From Pseudomonadota bacterium (GTDB lineage: Bacteria > Myxococcota_A > UBA796 > SXON01), in contig JAUXTN010000073.1 of NCBI GenBank assembly GCA_030684355.1, positions 1-39,663 of the forward strand: 39,663 nucleotides of DNA. The letters are read 5' to 3'. This document shows, in pieces, positions 8,294 through 16,690 of the stretch (within the stretch, counting starts at the first letter, position 1; each line of letters starts with the position of its first letter). The translations under genes and the position numbers were made by a program. The notes beneath the pieces are model-generated. The model made no database searches, had not been told where the DNA came from, and saw only the letters and a list, made by a program, of their open reading frames with translations.

Positions 8294-9217
8294 CTACGCC
8301 GGGAAGACCCCGCGCTCGATCAGGAACCGGTCGATCCGATGGTGGATCGTGTCGGGCTGCTCGATGAGCGCCGCGTGGGAGCCGTCCGCCAGGATCAGGA
8401 ACTCGGCGCCCGGGATGGCCTTCACCATCTTCCGGGAGAGCCACATGGGCGTGAAGGTGTCCCGCTCCGCCGCGATGACCAGGGTGGGGACGCGGATGCC
8501 CGCGAGGGTGTCCCAGGCGTCGTGCTCCTGGGTCAGCAGCACCGTGTGCAGGAACACGCGCATGTCGAGCGAGGCGAGGTGCCGCATGTAGGGGAGGAGG
8601 TCCTCCTTGCGGCAGTACAGCGGATCCACCAGGGAGGCCTTCCGCGCGACCCACCACGCCAGCGGCGACTCCATGAGCGGCCGGATGACGTAGTGCGAGC
8701 GGTCCCCAAGGCTGTCGATGAAGCGGGCGGCCGCGCGGAAGTACTTCGGGGCGCCGGGGAAGTCGTAGAAGGTCTCCAGGGCGCGGCCGGCGGTCCCCAG
8801 CAGCGGCACGAGGCCCAGCACGCGGTCCGCGTGGTTGCGGTGGAACTCCAGGACGACCTGCACGCCCATGGAGTGGCCCATCAGGAGCGCGGAGGTGACG
8901 CCCGCGGCGTCCAGCACGGCCTCGAGATCCCGGGCGTGGCGGGGGATGGAGAGGTCCGCATTGGTGATGTCCGACGGGCGATCGCTGCGGCCGTGCGCGC
9001 GGTAGTCCCACAGGACCACGGTGTGCGTGCGGCAGTAGTGCTCGACGATGTACTTCCAGAAGAAGATGCTGACGCCCACGCCGTTGCAGCAGACGATCGG
9101 CGGCCCCTGGCCGACGGCGCGCCAGTACAGGCGCGTGCCGTCATCCGCGATGGCGAAGCCGGTGCGCACAGGCGTCGCGCGGACGAGCGGAGCGATGGTC
9201 TGAACAGGTGCGTTCAT
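8294..9217 (-). CDS. Alpha/beta hydrolase
   Basis: A 307-residue alpha/beta hydrolase fold protein. The nucleophile elbow is GHSMG; the oxyanion region follows PPIVCCNGVGVS; a WDYRAHGRSDRP segment is typical of the haloperoxidase/esterase group. The acid is probably the Asp in AAERDTFTP and the catalytic His that in DGSHAALIEQP, so the triad is complete. The cap region (about residues 145-215) includes an extended helical insert. Substrate cannot be assigned from sequence. Start at ATG (minus strand 9217) with a modest AGG upstream. It converges with the small membrane protein gene; the 65 bases between them hold no clear terminator. Confidence 0.88.
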   Translation of the reverse strand: MNAPVQTIAPLVRATPVRTGFAIADDGTRLYWRAVGQGPPIVCCNGVGVSIFFWKYIVEHYCRTHTVVLWDYRAHGRSDRPSDITNADLSIPRHARDLEAVLDAAGVTSALLMGHSMGVQVVLEFHRNHADRVLGLVPLLGTAGRALETFYDFPGAPKYFRAAARFIDSLGDRSHYVIRPLMESPLAWWVARKASLVDPLYCRKEDLLPYMRHLASLDMRVFLHTVLLTQEHDAWDTLAGIRVPTLVIAAERDTFTPMWLSRKMVKAIPGAEFLILADGSHAALIEQPDTIHHRIDRFLIERGVFPA

Positions 9218-9336
9218 CGGACGGCCTGAATCCCCTCTCCAGTGAACCTAACCAGCGCGGCGGGGCTCGGCTGGATCCCGCCTGACCCGGCCGCCGGTAC
9301 GGGGCGGCCCGCGGCGTAGGCACCGCCGCCAGCGGC

Positions 9337-9379
9337 AAAACGACGAAGCCCCGGTTGGACACGGGGTCCAACCGGGGCT
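9337..9379 (-). terminator. Rho-independent terminator of tRNA-Ala
   Basis: Perfect 14-base inverted repeat: arms at 9347-9360 and 9366-9379 with a five-base loop, starting seven bases after the tRNA 3' end on the minus strand. It is followed on that strand by TCGTCG and then a TTTT run (9337-9340). Confidence 0.8.
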
Positions 9380-9386
9380 CGTGGGG

Positions 9387-9462
<76 letters not shown>

Positions 9463-9474
9463 GAACGACGCATG

Positions 9475-9503
9475 CTCTTATCGGGCCGCCTGGAAGGTGT
9501 CAA
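9475..9503 (-). promoter_or_regulatory. Sigma-70-type promoter for tRNA-Ala
   Basis: On the minus strand a perfect TTGACA (9503-9498), 17-base spacer, then TAAGAG (9480-9475), 12 bases before the first tRNA base. Position and spacing fit a stable-RNA promoter. Confidence 0.65.
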
Positions 9504-9535
9504 GGCGGGCGGCGCATCCTTGTTGCGCCGGCTGC

Positions 9536-10348
9536 CTAGTCCAGGCCCCGCTCTTCGAGATCCTCCTCGTCGAGCCCGAGGAAGTGGCCGATCTCGTGCA
9601 GGAGCGTGATGCGCAACTCGTCGAGGAGGGTCTCCTCGTCGTGCGCGACCCGCATGAGGTTCCGGCGGAACAGGAGGATGGTGGCCGGGAGGGTGCTCCA
9701 CGGGTCATCACTCGAACGCTCGGTGAGCGCGTGGCCCGCGAAGCAGCCGAGGACCTCGCCGGGGCGTGCCGGGGGGTCGAACTGCCGGAGGAGCTCGACG
9801 GAGGGGACCTCGTCCAGCAGGATGGGCACGTTCTCGAGGTAGCGCTGCAGCGACGGGTGGAGGAGGCCGATGACGTCGTCCGCGAGGGCGTCGATGGTCT
9901 CGTCGGTGAGCGGGAGCGGCGCGGGGAAGCCCTCGGGGTCGACCAGCGCGGCGGCCTGGTAGTCGCGGGCGGCGCCGTCGTGGTCGTCGCGGCGCTCGCG
10001 CAGGCAGGCCCGGTAGTACAGGGCCTCGGGGTGGTGCGGGTCGAGGCGCAGCGCGTTCAGCAGGATCCCGCGGGCCTCCTCGAACTCGCAGGCGTCGAAG
10101 AGCTCGTGGCCGAGGGCAACCCAGGCGTCGACGTGCTCGTCGTCGAGTTGCACGGCCATGCGGAGGGCGGCCATGCCCTCCTCGCCCTCGTCCGATTCGC
10201 ACAGCGTGAGCCCGCACACGTAGAAGCTCTCGGCGTCCGGCTGCCGACTGAGGGCCTCCCGGGCCAGGAGGAGCGCGCGGCGCGGATCCTCGTCCAGGAG
10301 CCCCAGCGCCTGCTCCCGAAGCTCGGCGACGGAGCGGGTGCGCTTCAC
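9536..10348 (-). CDS. TPR protein with C-terminal minimal zinc metallopeptidase domain
   Basis: A 270-residue protein. The first 150 residues contain tetratricopeptide-type helix pairs (for example AREALSRQPDAESFYVCGL, AVQLDDEHVDAWVALGHELF and NALRLDPHHPEALYYRACL). The C-terminal 100 residues match the small zincin family PF06262: LFRRNLMRVAHDEETLLDEL and then TLLHEIGHFLGLDEEDLEE, with HEIGH as the zinc and catalytic site and a downstream acidic cluster. In actinobacteria such proteins usually lack a TPR part. Start is GTG 10348, overlapping the stop of the upstream J-like gene as GTGA, so it is the last gene of the chaperone-like operon. It may cleave or sense clients of that system; that is inference. 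Confidence 0.85.
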   Translation of the reverse strand: MKRTRSVAELREQALGLLDEDPRRALLLAREALSRQPDAESFYVCGLTLCESDEGEEGMAALRMAVQLDDEHVDAWVALGHELFDACEFEEARGILLNALRLDPHHPEALYYRACLRERRDDHDGAARDYQAAALVDPEGFPAPLPLTDETIDALADDVIGLLHPSLQRYLENVPILLDEVPSVELLRQFDPPARPGEVLGCFAGHALTERSSDDPWSTLPATILLFRRNLMRVAHDEETLLDELRITLLHEIGHFLGLDEEDLEERGLD

Positions 10349-12309
10349 TGGGCCACCGGCACGGACAGACGCGCTTCCACGGCGGAGTAGTCTCCATCGA
10401 AGGAGGGGAGGCGGAGCCCGCGGAACACCCGCTGGACGCAGCCCTGCGCCTGATCTACCGCGAAATTGGCCGAGGTGATGTCGACGCGGCGCACCTGGCC
10501 GTCCCCGGTGACCCAGGCCGTGTAGACCGCCTCGGAGATCGGGACCCCGAGGCCGGCAAAGCACGGCGCCAGCGAGCCCGCCGAGCCCTGGATGGCGGCG
10601 GTGAGGTCGGGGTCGCTCGCGATGCCCTTCGCGTCCGGCGCGGGGGTCCACTGCATGTCCCCGGCGAGCGCGAGGCGCAGCGTGCGCGTCGTGTGCTCGC
10701 CTGCGCGGAGGGTCACGGTCTCGTCCTGCGGCTCGAAGCCGTCGGCCTCGACGCGAAGCTGGAACGGCTTCCCGGCGACGGGCTCCGGGATCTCCACGCG
10801 CTTGCCCGAGCCAACCGGCTTGCCGTTGACCAACACACGGTCGGCGACGGGGTCCACCAGGAGGACGAGCAGGGTGTCGGGCGCGGGCGAACGCAGCAGC
10901 AGCGCCGCGATGACGACGAACACGAACATCGCGGACACGACCGCGAGGCCGGCCAGGAGGGGCAGGAAGGAGCGCCGGTTCACTTGGATCGTGAGGGTAC
11001 GCCGCTCGCCGTGGTCGGTGACGACGGTGATGGTCCCCGCGGTCCGGCCCCAGGGCATCTCGTTCGGTAGCACGCTCACGACGATCCGCTGCTCGGCGGC
11101 CAACGGATCGAGCCGCGGCTGGCGGATCTTCAGCCAGTCCCGGTCGCTCGTGACCCGTCCGGGCATCTTGCCCTGGCCGATGTTGCGGATGATGAGGGGG
11201 CGCTCGACGGGGCGCCCGCCGACGTGCATCGACACGACCTCCGGGCCATCCACCGCGAGGCGGGGCCCCAGGGTGGCGACGGTCTGGGGCCCCGTGGCGA
11301 TCCCGATCGTCCGCCCGCTCACCGAGGGGGGCACCGGTGCCCGCCCGATCCCGCCGGTGGTGTCGGCCAGCGCCATCCGCAGCTCCGGCGGCGCAGGCGC
11401 CGGGCGCGTGGGCGGGCGGGCTTCGGCGGCGGCGCCGCGGACCTCGATCCGGGGGACTCGGGTGTCCGGGGGCGCCGTGGCCGAGCGGAACCCGACCTCG
11501 TGCACGACCGCCGACGGGGACGCGCCGGGGAGGGGAGCCTCGCCGGTGATGGCGTCCGGCGGGCCGCCGAGGAGCCCGATGAGCGCGGCAGCGCGCTTCT
11601 CGACCTCGTCCGTGACCTCGAGCATCTCCAGGCGCCGCTCGTCGTACCGGACGCGGCGCTTGGGCTCGGAGAGGATGCGCCACGCGGCATCCAGCGCCTG
11701 GAGGACCTCGGACGCCCGCTTCAGGTCCTTGAGGTTGCGGGCCCACCGGTAGCGGTTGCGGTAGGCCTCCTCGATCGCGGCGGGCTGCGCGTTCGTCGCG
11801 ATCCCGAGGATGGCGTAGTGGTCGATCGCCGTGGCCTCGGCGGTCACGTCGTCGCTGTCGATCTCGGCGCGGCTCGCGCCGGTCTCCACGAGCAGCTCCT
11901 CGATACGACGCGCCACCGCGGCGTCCGAGAGCTCGAGCTGGCGCCCCTGGTGGAGGATGGCGGCCTCGGCTTGCGAGGTGAGCGTACCGGACGCGAGCGT
12001 GCCGCGGACGAAGAGCGCGAGCACGTCGAGGTTCCGGCCGGTCGAGTCGTCCCGCACGTGCGAGCGGTATTCGTCGAGCTGGTCGAGCAGCACGCGCCGA
12101 AGGAGGCTGTTGTTCTTGATGAGGAACAACGCCTCGGACTTGTACTTCGGGTTGGACTGCTGCCCCTGCGCCCACGTACGGCGCTTCTTGACGACGTCCT
12201 CGAGGGCGTCGAGCGCGATGGTGGGCTCGACGCCGTAGTAGGCGAAGAGCGTCGACCGCCCGACCGAGGTCAGGAAGCGCTCGATCTCGTCGAGGTCACG
12301 GCGATCCAT
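10345..12309 (-). CDS. J-like / PEGA-domain membrane protein
   Basis: 654 residues. Residues about 163-226 form a J-like domain (DHYAILGIATNAQPAAIEEAY then AAWRILSEPKRRVRYDERR) but the HPD tripeptide needed to stimulate Hsp70 ATPase is absent; a run RYRWARNLKD stands in its place. Residues 20-83 (LFAYYGVEPT to LDEY) may be a second, more degenerate J-like unit. A Pro/Ala-rich linker follows, then a strand-rich Ig-like stretch around WLKIRQPRLDPL. One transmembrane helix (FLPLLAGLAVVSAMFVFVVI) leads to a PEGA domain (VLVNGKPVGSGKRVEIPEPV) and a C-terminal AgmX/PglI-type domain with paired Cys. Topology would place the J-like half in the cytoplasm, facing the cluster's Hsp70s, and PEGA in the periplasm. 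Four-base overlap with the downstream TPR-peptidase gene. Confidence 0.8.
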   Translation of the reverse strand: MDRRDLDEIERFLTSVGRSTLFAYYGVEPTIALDALEDVVKKRRTWAQGQQSNPKYKSEALFLIKNNSLLRRVLLDQLDEYRSHVRDDSTGRNLDVLALFVRGTLASGTLTSQAEAAILHQGRQLELSDAAVARRIEELLVETGASRAEIDSDDVTAEATAIDHYAILGIATNAQPAAIEEAYRNRYRWARNLKDLKRASEVLQALDAAWRILSEPKRRVRYDERRLEMLEVTDEVEKRAAALIGLLGGPPDAITGEAPLPGASPSAVVHEVGFRSATAPPDTRVPRIEVRGAAAEARPPTRPAPAPPELRMALADTTGGIGRAPVPPSVSGRTIGIATGPQTVATLGPRLAVDGPEVVSMHVGGRPVERPLIIRNIGQGKMPGRVTSDRDWLKIRQPRLDPLAAEQRIVVSVLPNEMPWGRTAGTITVVTDHGERRTLTIQVNRRSFLPLLAGLAVVSAMFVFVVIAALLLRSPAPDTLLVLLVDPVADRVLVNGKPVGSGKRVEIPEPVAGKPFQLRVEADGFEPQDETVTLRAGEHTTRTLRLALAGDMQWTPAPDAKGIASDPDLTAAIQGSAGSLAPCFAGLGVPISEAVYTAWVTGDGQVRRVDITSANFAVDQAQGCVQRVFRGLRLPSFDGDYSAVEARLSVPVAQ

Positions 12310-12375
12310 TGGGGCGGAGCGTGCCTTGGGAGTGCGATCCCGTCAACCTGGACCGCGTTGGTCCAAGCGGCGGGA

Positions 12376-14028
12376 TCAGTGAATGTTCGCGGAAGCCATG
12401 CGCTTTCGCGCGGCCTCCATACCTTCGTCGGAAAGGCCGCCCCGTAACAGGATGGTCGCGCGTCGGGTCTGGCGCGTCTCCACGTCGGTCACGTCGACCT
12501 CGAGGATCTGGTTGAGGGTGTAACGGTACACTACCTCGATGGGGGTGCCCCGGGGCCGCGGCGGCAGGTCATCGAGGATGACCTCGCCGATGACCGTCAC
12601 CTCGTCGCGCAGCTCGCCGACGCCCTCGGTGACCTCGACGCGCACCGCGGTCATGCCATCGTAGGCGTAGGCGAAGCGACCGCGCTTCTCGCAGGGGAGC
12701 GGCGTGAACTGCGGGATCAACGACACGATCCGCTCGCGGAGGGCGGAGTCGAGGACGACGATGCCGAGGGGATGCGACGCCACGTCCGTGATGCGCACGC
12801 CGGGGAGGCCCGCGCCCTGCGCTGCGTTGGGGGTCTGGGGCCCCGTGCCGGGGACGCTCGACATCGAGCTCGCGGAGGGGAAGGATTTCCCGTCGGTCGT
12901 GCTCTCGGGCCGATTACGACGGGCGACGGCCTGGCGGTAGGCCTGGATCGCCGGGTGCTTCGGGCGGTGCCGGAACACCGCGGCGAGGCTCGCGCCGAGC
13001 GCGACACACTCGTCCGGGTTGACGCCCGCGACGGGCACCTTCCCAGAGAGGCGGCGCAGGGTGTCCTGGATCATCGGCATGCGGGTCGAGCCGCCGGCGA
13101 GCAGCACGTCGTCGATGTCCGACCAGCGCATCTTCGCCTTCTCGAGCACGATGGCGCAGGTGTCCGCGCACTGCTCCACGAGATCGCGGGTGATGCTGTC
13201 GAATTCCTCGCGGGTCACGGGCACGACGCTGCGGTGCCCGCGGAAGTTGACGGGGATCACGGCGCGAGGCTTGCTCGACAGCGAGATCTTCGCGTGGAGG
13301 CAGCGCTCGTAGAGCTCCTGGTAGGGCTGGGGCTCGTCCCTCGGGTCGAGGCCGAACTTCTGGAGGAACTGCTCCGCGACGTGGTTGAGGAGCCGATCGT
13401 CGAAGTCCTTCCCGCCGAGCTCGGCGTTCCCGTCCGTCGCGATCGTGCGCAGGGTCGTGCCGCGGATCTCCATCACCGTCACGTCGAACGTGCCGCCGCC
13501 GAGGTCGAACACGAGGATGTTGCGGTCGACGCCGAGGCGCTCCACTCCGTACGCGATCGCGGCGGCGGTGGGCTCGTTGATGATCGAGAGGACGTTGAAC
13601 CCCGCGAGCGTGCCGGCCTCGTGCGTGGCGCCGCGCTGGGCGCTGTTGAAGTAGGCAGGCACGGTGATGACCGCGTCCTTCACCTCGAAACCGAGGGCCT
13701 CCTCGGCGTCGTCCTTCAGCTTGCGCAGGATGATCGCGGAGAGCTCCTGCGGCGAGTACGACCGGCCGAAGAACTCGAGCAGGTAGTTGGGCTCGCCCAT
13801 CGCGCGCTTGATGAAGCGCACGACATTCAGCGAGTCGACGACCACCATCTTCACGGCCTCTTCGCCGACCACGCAGGCCTCGCGGTCGTAGAAGTGGATC
13901 ACCGAGGGGGTCGTCGGCTGACCCTCGCCGTTCGGCAGGATGACCGGCTTGCCGTGCCGATCGACGTAGGCCATCGCCGAGAACGTTGTCCCGAGGTCGA
14001 TGCCGAGGATGAAACCTTCTTCACTCAT
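12376..14028 (-). CDS. Hsp70 (DnaK-like) chaperone without helical lid
   Basis: 550 residues against about 640 for DnaK. The ATPase domain is complete: GIDLGTTFSAMAYV (phosphate 1), VPAYFNSAQRGAT, NEPTAAAIAYG, VFDLGGGTFDVTVM (phosphate 2) and LLAGGSTRMPMIQ (adenosine). A Ser/Thr/Pro-rich insert (about residues 365-395) separates it from the beta-sandwich substrate domain (DVASHPLGIVV to VDVTDVETRQTRRATI). The protein stops a few residues into what would be the lid (GLSDEGMEAARKRMASANIH), so it should bind clients without the lid's trapping step. It lies third in the chaperone-like cluster, 84 bases after grpE. A possible -10 (TAGAAT, 14045-14040) sits just upstream, so it may also be transcribed separately. 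It is unlikely to be the housekeeping DnaK. Confidence 0.92.
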   Translation of the reverse strand: MSEEGFILGIDLGTTFSAMAYVDRHGKPVILPNGEGQPTTPSVIHFYDREACVVGEEAVKMVVVDSLNVVRFIKRAMGEPNYLLEFFGRSYSPQELSAIILRKLKDDAEEALGFEVKDAVITVPAYFNSAQRGATHEAGTLAGFNVLSIINEPTAAAIAYGVERLGVDRNILVFDLGGGTFDVTVMEIRGTTLRTIATDGNAELGGKDFDDRLLNHVAEQFLQKFGLDPRDEPQPYQELYERCLHAKISLSSKPRAVIPVNFRGHRSVVPVTREEFDSITRDLVEQCADTCAIVLEKAKMRWSDIDDVLLAGGSTRMPMIQDTLRRLSGKVPVAGVNPDECVALGASLAAVFRHRPKHPAIQAYRQAVARRNRPESTTDGKSFPSASSMSSVPGTGPQTPNAAQGAGLPGVRITDVASHPLGIVVLDSALRERIVSLIPQFTPLPCEKRGRFAYAYDGMTAVRVEVTEGVGELRDEVTVIGEVILDDLPPRPRGTPIEVVYRYTLNQILEVDVTDVETRQTRRATILLRGGLSDEGMEAARKRMASANIH

Positions 14029-14082
14029 GCGGGCACCCGATTCTACCGCGCCGGCAAGCGTGGCGCCGGCACGCCCATGTCG

Positions 14083-14100
14083 GGGGCCGCGGACGGCCCC
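14083..14100 (-). repeat. Hairpin between grpE-like and Hsp70 genes
   Basis: Perfect seven-base stem GGGGCCG/CGGCCCC with a four-base loop, just after the grpE-like stop on the minus strand. No T-run follows. It could stabilise the upstream message 3' end or reduce read-through. Confidence 0.4.
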
Positions 14101-14112
14101 GAAGGCTCGCGG

Positions 14113-14616
14113 TCATTCCTTGGGTTCGTCGCTGTCGGTGCCGGTGCGGAACACCGCCACTTCCTCGGCGCGCAGGAGGCGGTCGCCGCGCACGAAGCCG
14201 CGCTTGAGGACGGCCTGGACCCTCCAGTCCTCGGACGCGTGCGTGGTGGGCAGCACGCGCACGGCCTTGTGCGTGCGGCGGTCGAACTTCGTGGTGCTCT
14301 CGCAGGGCACGACGTCCCGGCGGTAGAGGAGCTCGAGGAACTCGTCCAGCAGGTACTGGAAGCTGTCCGCCACGACCTCCGGGCTCATCTCCTGCTTCTG
14401 CAGGCTCTGTTGGAACCAGTTCAGGCTGTCGTAGAACAGCAGCAGGTCGAGCAGGAAGGGCTTCTCGGTCTGGAAGATGAAGTCTTCCTTGTATTGGCGG
14501 AGCTCCTCGTAGAGCTGGTCGAACGCCTTCTGTTGCACGGCGTCCGTCCGGAGGCGCTCGCGGAACAAGTCCCCCAGCTCCTCCACGCGCTCCTCGAGCG
14601 TGCGGTCGTTCGGCAT
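14113..14616 (-). CDS. GrpE-like nucleotide exchange factor
   Basis: A 167-residue protein with the GrpE plan: a long N-terminal helix (ELGDLFRERLRTDAVQQKAF to EKPFLLDLLLFYDSLNWF, matching the 'LL.v.D.LeRa' helix) and a C-terminal beta-wing domain (STTKFDRRTHKAVRVLPTT, VQAVLKRGFVRGDRLLRAEEV). GrpE proteins release ADP from Hsp70. The N-terminal helix is shorter than in E. coli GrpE (197 residues). Its ATG follows directly after the TAG stop of the Hsp70-VWA gene, so the two are translated from the same message, and a second Hsp70 gene lies just downstream. This is probably the exchange factor for one or both of those Hsp70s. I withhold the name grpE because a housekeeping copy presumably exists elsewhere. 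Confidence 0.88.
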   Translation of the reverse strand: MPNDRTLEERVEELGDLFRERLRTDAVQQKAFDQLYEELRQYKEDFIFQTEKPFLLDLLLFYDSLNWFQQSLQKQEMSPEVVADSFQYLLDEFLELLYRRDVVPCESTTKFDRRTHKAVRVLPTTHASEDWRVQAVLKRGFVRGDRLLRAEEVAVFRTGTDSDEPKE

Positions 14617-16614
14617 CTAGTTGCTCCCCAGCTCGGTCGCGAGGTTGATGAACGTCCCCTGTAGCTCGACCGACTCGTTGCAGAAATGGTAGTCCTCCGG
14701 TCGCGACGCGAGCGTCCGCAGGAAATCGGGCCGGACCTGGGCGCCGACCCCGATCGTGATGATGCGCCCGCCGCCCGTCCGGATGCGGGTGACTTCGCCG
14801 GTCGTGGCGTCGGGATCGTCGGGGTGTCCGTCCGTGAGCACCACGTAGACGCGCTGGACGCCCGCCTTCGACTTCATCAGCTCGCGCGCGGCGGAGAGCC
14901 CCTCGGCCATCGGCGTCGAGCCGATGGGGGTCAGGCCCGTGATGGCGGTGTTGATCTTCTTGAGGTCGGCCGTGAGCGGGCAGAGCACCCCGCCCGGGAA
15001 GCCGACGACCGCGATCTGGCGGTTCGGCCCCAAGGACGCCTCGGCGAACGCGACGGCGGCCTTCCGCGCCTCCTCGATGTTGCGGCCGTACATCGACCCC
15101 GAGCAGTCCATCAGGAGGACGATGTTCATCGGGGCGCGGTTCCGCGCGAGGTCCTCCAACGTGACCGCGCCGGCCGCGAGGCGGTGGGCGAGGGTCTGGC
15201 CGGAGTCGAGGTCCATCGCCTCGACCTCTACGATGCCGTTCGCGTTGTACCGGAACGTGACGGAGAGGCGGGAGCGCGCCGCGGCCCGTGCGGGGATGCC
15301 GTAGAACTCGAAGTGGCCGAGGACGTTGCACTCGAGCGGGTCGGTGTTCTCGCCTTGGACGAGCCAGAGGTCCATCGTCGTCTGGCCGTCGTGCGTCGTG
15401 ACGTAGTCGTCGCGCGTGCGCTCGCACGGGATGCGGCTGTTGCGCTCGATGATCCGGCTGTTGTAGAGCCGCCCCTCGCGGTAGACGACCATGCCGAGGG
15501 AGTGGGAGGTCACGTCGTGCGTGCGGATGTCGACCGGCGGGGCCTCTCCGGAGGCGCGCGAGGACTCGATGGCGGCGGTCAGCGCGGCGCCGAGGGCCAC
15601 GCACTCGTCCGGGTTGATGTCGGTCGCGGCGTCGCGCCCGAAGAGGTTCCGGATCATCTCCCGCACCATCGGCATGCGCGTAGAGCCGCCGGCGAGCACG
15701 ACGGTGTCGATGTCGTCGACGGAGAGCTTCGCGTCCTCGAGGACGTCGCGGGTGAGGGCCTCGCACCGACGGACCATGCCCGAGGAGAGGTCCTCGAACT
15801 TCTCGCGGGTGAGCTCCAAGCGGAGGATCTTCCCGCGGTAATCGTAGAAGAGGTTGACCCGAGGGCGCTTGGTCAGCGAGAGCTTGGCGCTCGTGCACTT
15901 CTGGCGGAGGTCGTGGTAGGCCGCGAGGTCGTCGAGGGGGTCGAGCCCGTGGCGGGCGCGGAACTGGTCCGCCGCGTAGCGGATGAGGGCGTCGTCCCAG
16001 TCCTTTCCGCCGAGCTGGTGGTCGCCCGTGGTCGCCAGGACGGTGATCTCGCGCCCGTCGATCTTGACGATCGACACGTCGAACGTGCCGCCGCCGAGGT
16101 CGAACACGAGGAGCCGCTTCTTCTCGTCGGGGTTGGCCAGCCCGTATGCAAACGCCGCCGCCGTGGGCTCGTTGAGCAACGAAAGGACCCGGAGGCCGGC
16201 GTATTCGCCCGCGCGGATCGTGGCCCGGCGCTGCTTGTCGCCGAAGTAGGCGGGGACGGTGATGACGGCCTGATCGATGCGGTGGCCGAGCCGGAGCTCG
16301 GCGTCGTGCTTCAACTTCGCGAGGATGAAGCCGGATAGCCGCTCGGGCGTGTAGACCTCGCCCCGATACTCGAAGGTGAAGTCGTCATCGCCCATGTGGC
16401 GCTTGATGAACTCGACCACCTGCTCCGGGTACGCCACCGCCGACTGCTTGGCGTAGGTCCCGATGATGACCTCTTCCCCTTCGAAGAGCACGACCGAGGG
16501 CGTGATGCGCTCGCCTTCGGCGTTGTGCAGGATCTCGGGGACGCCGTACTTGTTGACGTGGGCGATGGCCGAGAAGGTGGTCCCGAGGTCGATCCCGACC
16601 GCACGGGTGGTCAT
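14617..16614 (-). CDS. Hsp70 with C-terminal von Willebrand A domain
   Basis: 665 residues. The ATPase domain (about 5-375) is intact: GIDLGTTFSAIAHV, VPAYFGDKQRRAT, NEPTAAAFAYGL, VFDLGGGTFDVSIV, VLAGGSTRMPMVRE. The beta-sandwich substrate domain (about 385-485) follows from VTSHSLGMVV to NANGIVEVEAMDLDSG. Where DnaK has its helical lid, a VWA domain starts (about 496-665) with a full MIDAS: DCSGS (D503, S505, S507), Thr562 in LTPIGSTP and Asp595 in VLTDGHPDD. VWA domains bind protein ligands through a metal ion, so the lid is probably replaced by a partner-binding or client-capturing module; this is inference. It is the first gene of the cluster; a GGGAG lies eight bases before its ATG. The 76 bases to the maf gene show no clear promoter. 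Confidence 0.93.
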   Translation of the reverse strand: MTTRAVGIDLGTTFSAIAHVNKYGVPEILHNAEGERITPSVVLFEGEEVIIGTYAKQSAVAYPEQVVEFIKRHMGDDDFTFEYRGEVYTPERLSGFILAKLKHDAELRLGHRIDQAVITVPAYFGDKQRRATIRAGEYAGLRVLSLLNEPTAAAFAYGLANPDEKKRLLVFDLGGGTFDVSIVKIDGREITVLATTGDHQLGGKDWDDALIRYAADQFRARHGLDPLDDLAAYHDLRQKCTSAKLSLTKRPRVNLFYDYRGKILRLELTREKFEDLSSGMVRRCEALTRDVLEDAKLSVDDIDTVVLAGGSTRMPMVREMIRNLFGRDAATDINPDECVALGAALTAAIESSRASGEAPPVDIRTHDVTSHSLGMVVYREGRLYNSRIIERNSRIPCERTRDDYVTTHDGQTTMDLWLVQGENTDPLECNVLGHFEFYGIPARAAARSRLSVTFRYNANGIVEVEAMDLDSGQTLAHRLAAGAVTLEDLARNRAPMNIVLLMDCSGSMYGRNIEEARKAAVAFAEASLGPNRQIAVVGFPGGVLCPLTADLKKINTAITGLTPIGSTPMAEGLSAARELMKSKAGVQRVYVVLTDGHPDDPDATTGEVTRIRTGGGRIITIGVGAQVRPDFLRTLASRPEDYHFCNESVELQGTFINLATELGSN

Positions 16615-16690
16615 CGAGAGGCTCCCAGAAGGGCGAGAGAGGGCAGATCCGCGCGCGTGCGAGTCGGAGGAGGAACGGCGCGAGTGTATG

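Noticed and set aside
9536..12175. A single minus-strand open frame of 879 codons.
   Set aside because: Only its last 270 codons are the TPR-peptidase. The rest is an Arg/Pro-rich shadow of the J-like/PEGA gene, whose frame carries all recognisable domains.
12772..14664. Long plus-strand open frame of 630 codons opposite the lidless Hsp70 gene.
   Set aside because: Composition (His/Arg/Val/Glu-rich without motifs) is that of an antisense shadow in GC-rich DNA, and the opposite strand holds clear Hsp70 and GrpE motifs.
14686..16338. Long plus-strand open frame of 550 codons opposite Hsp70-VWA.
   Set aside because: Same reason: antisense shadow; no ribosome site or domain.
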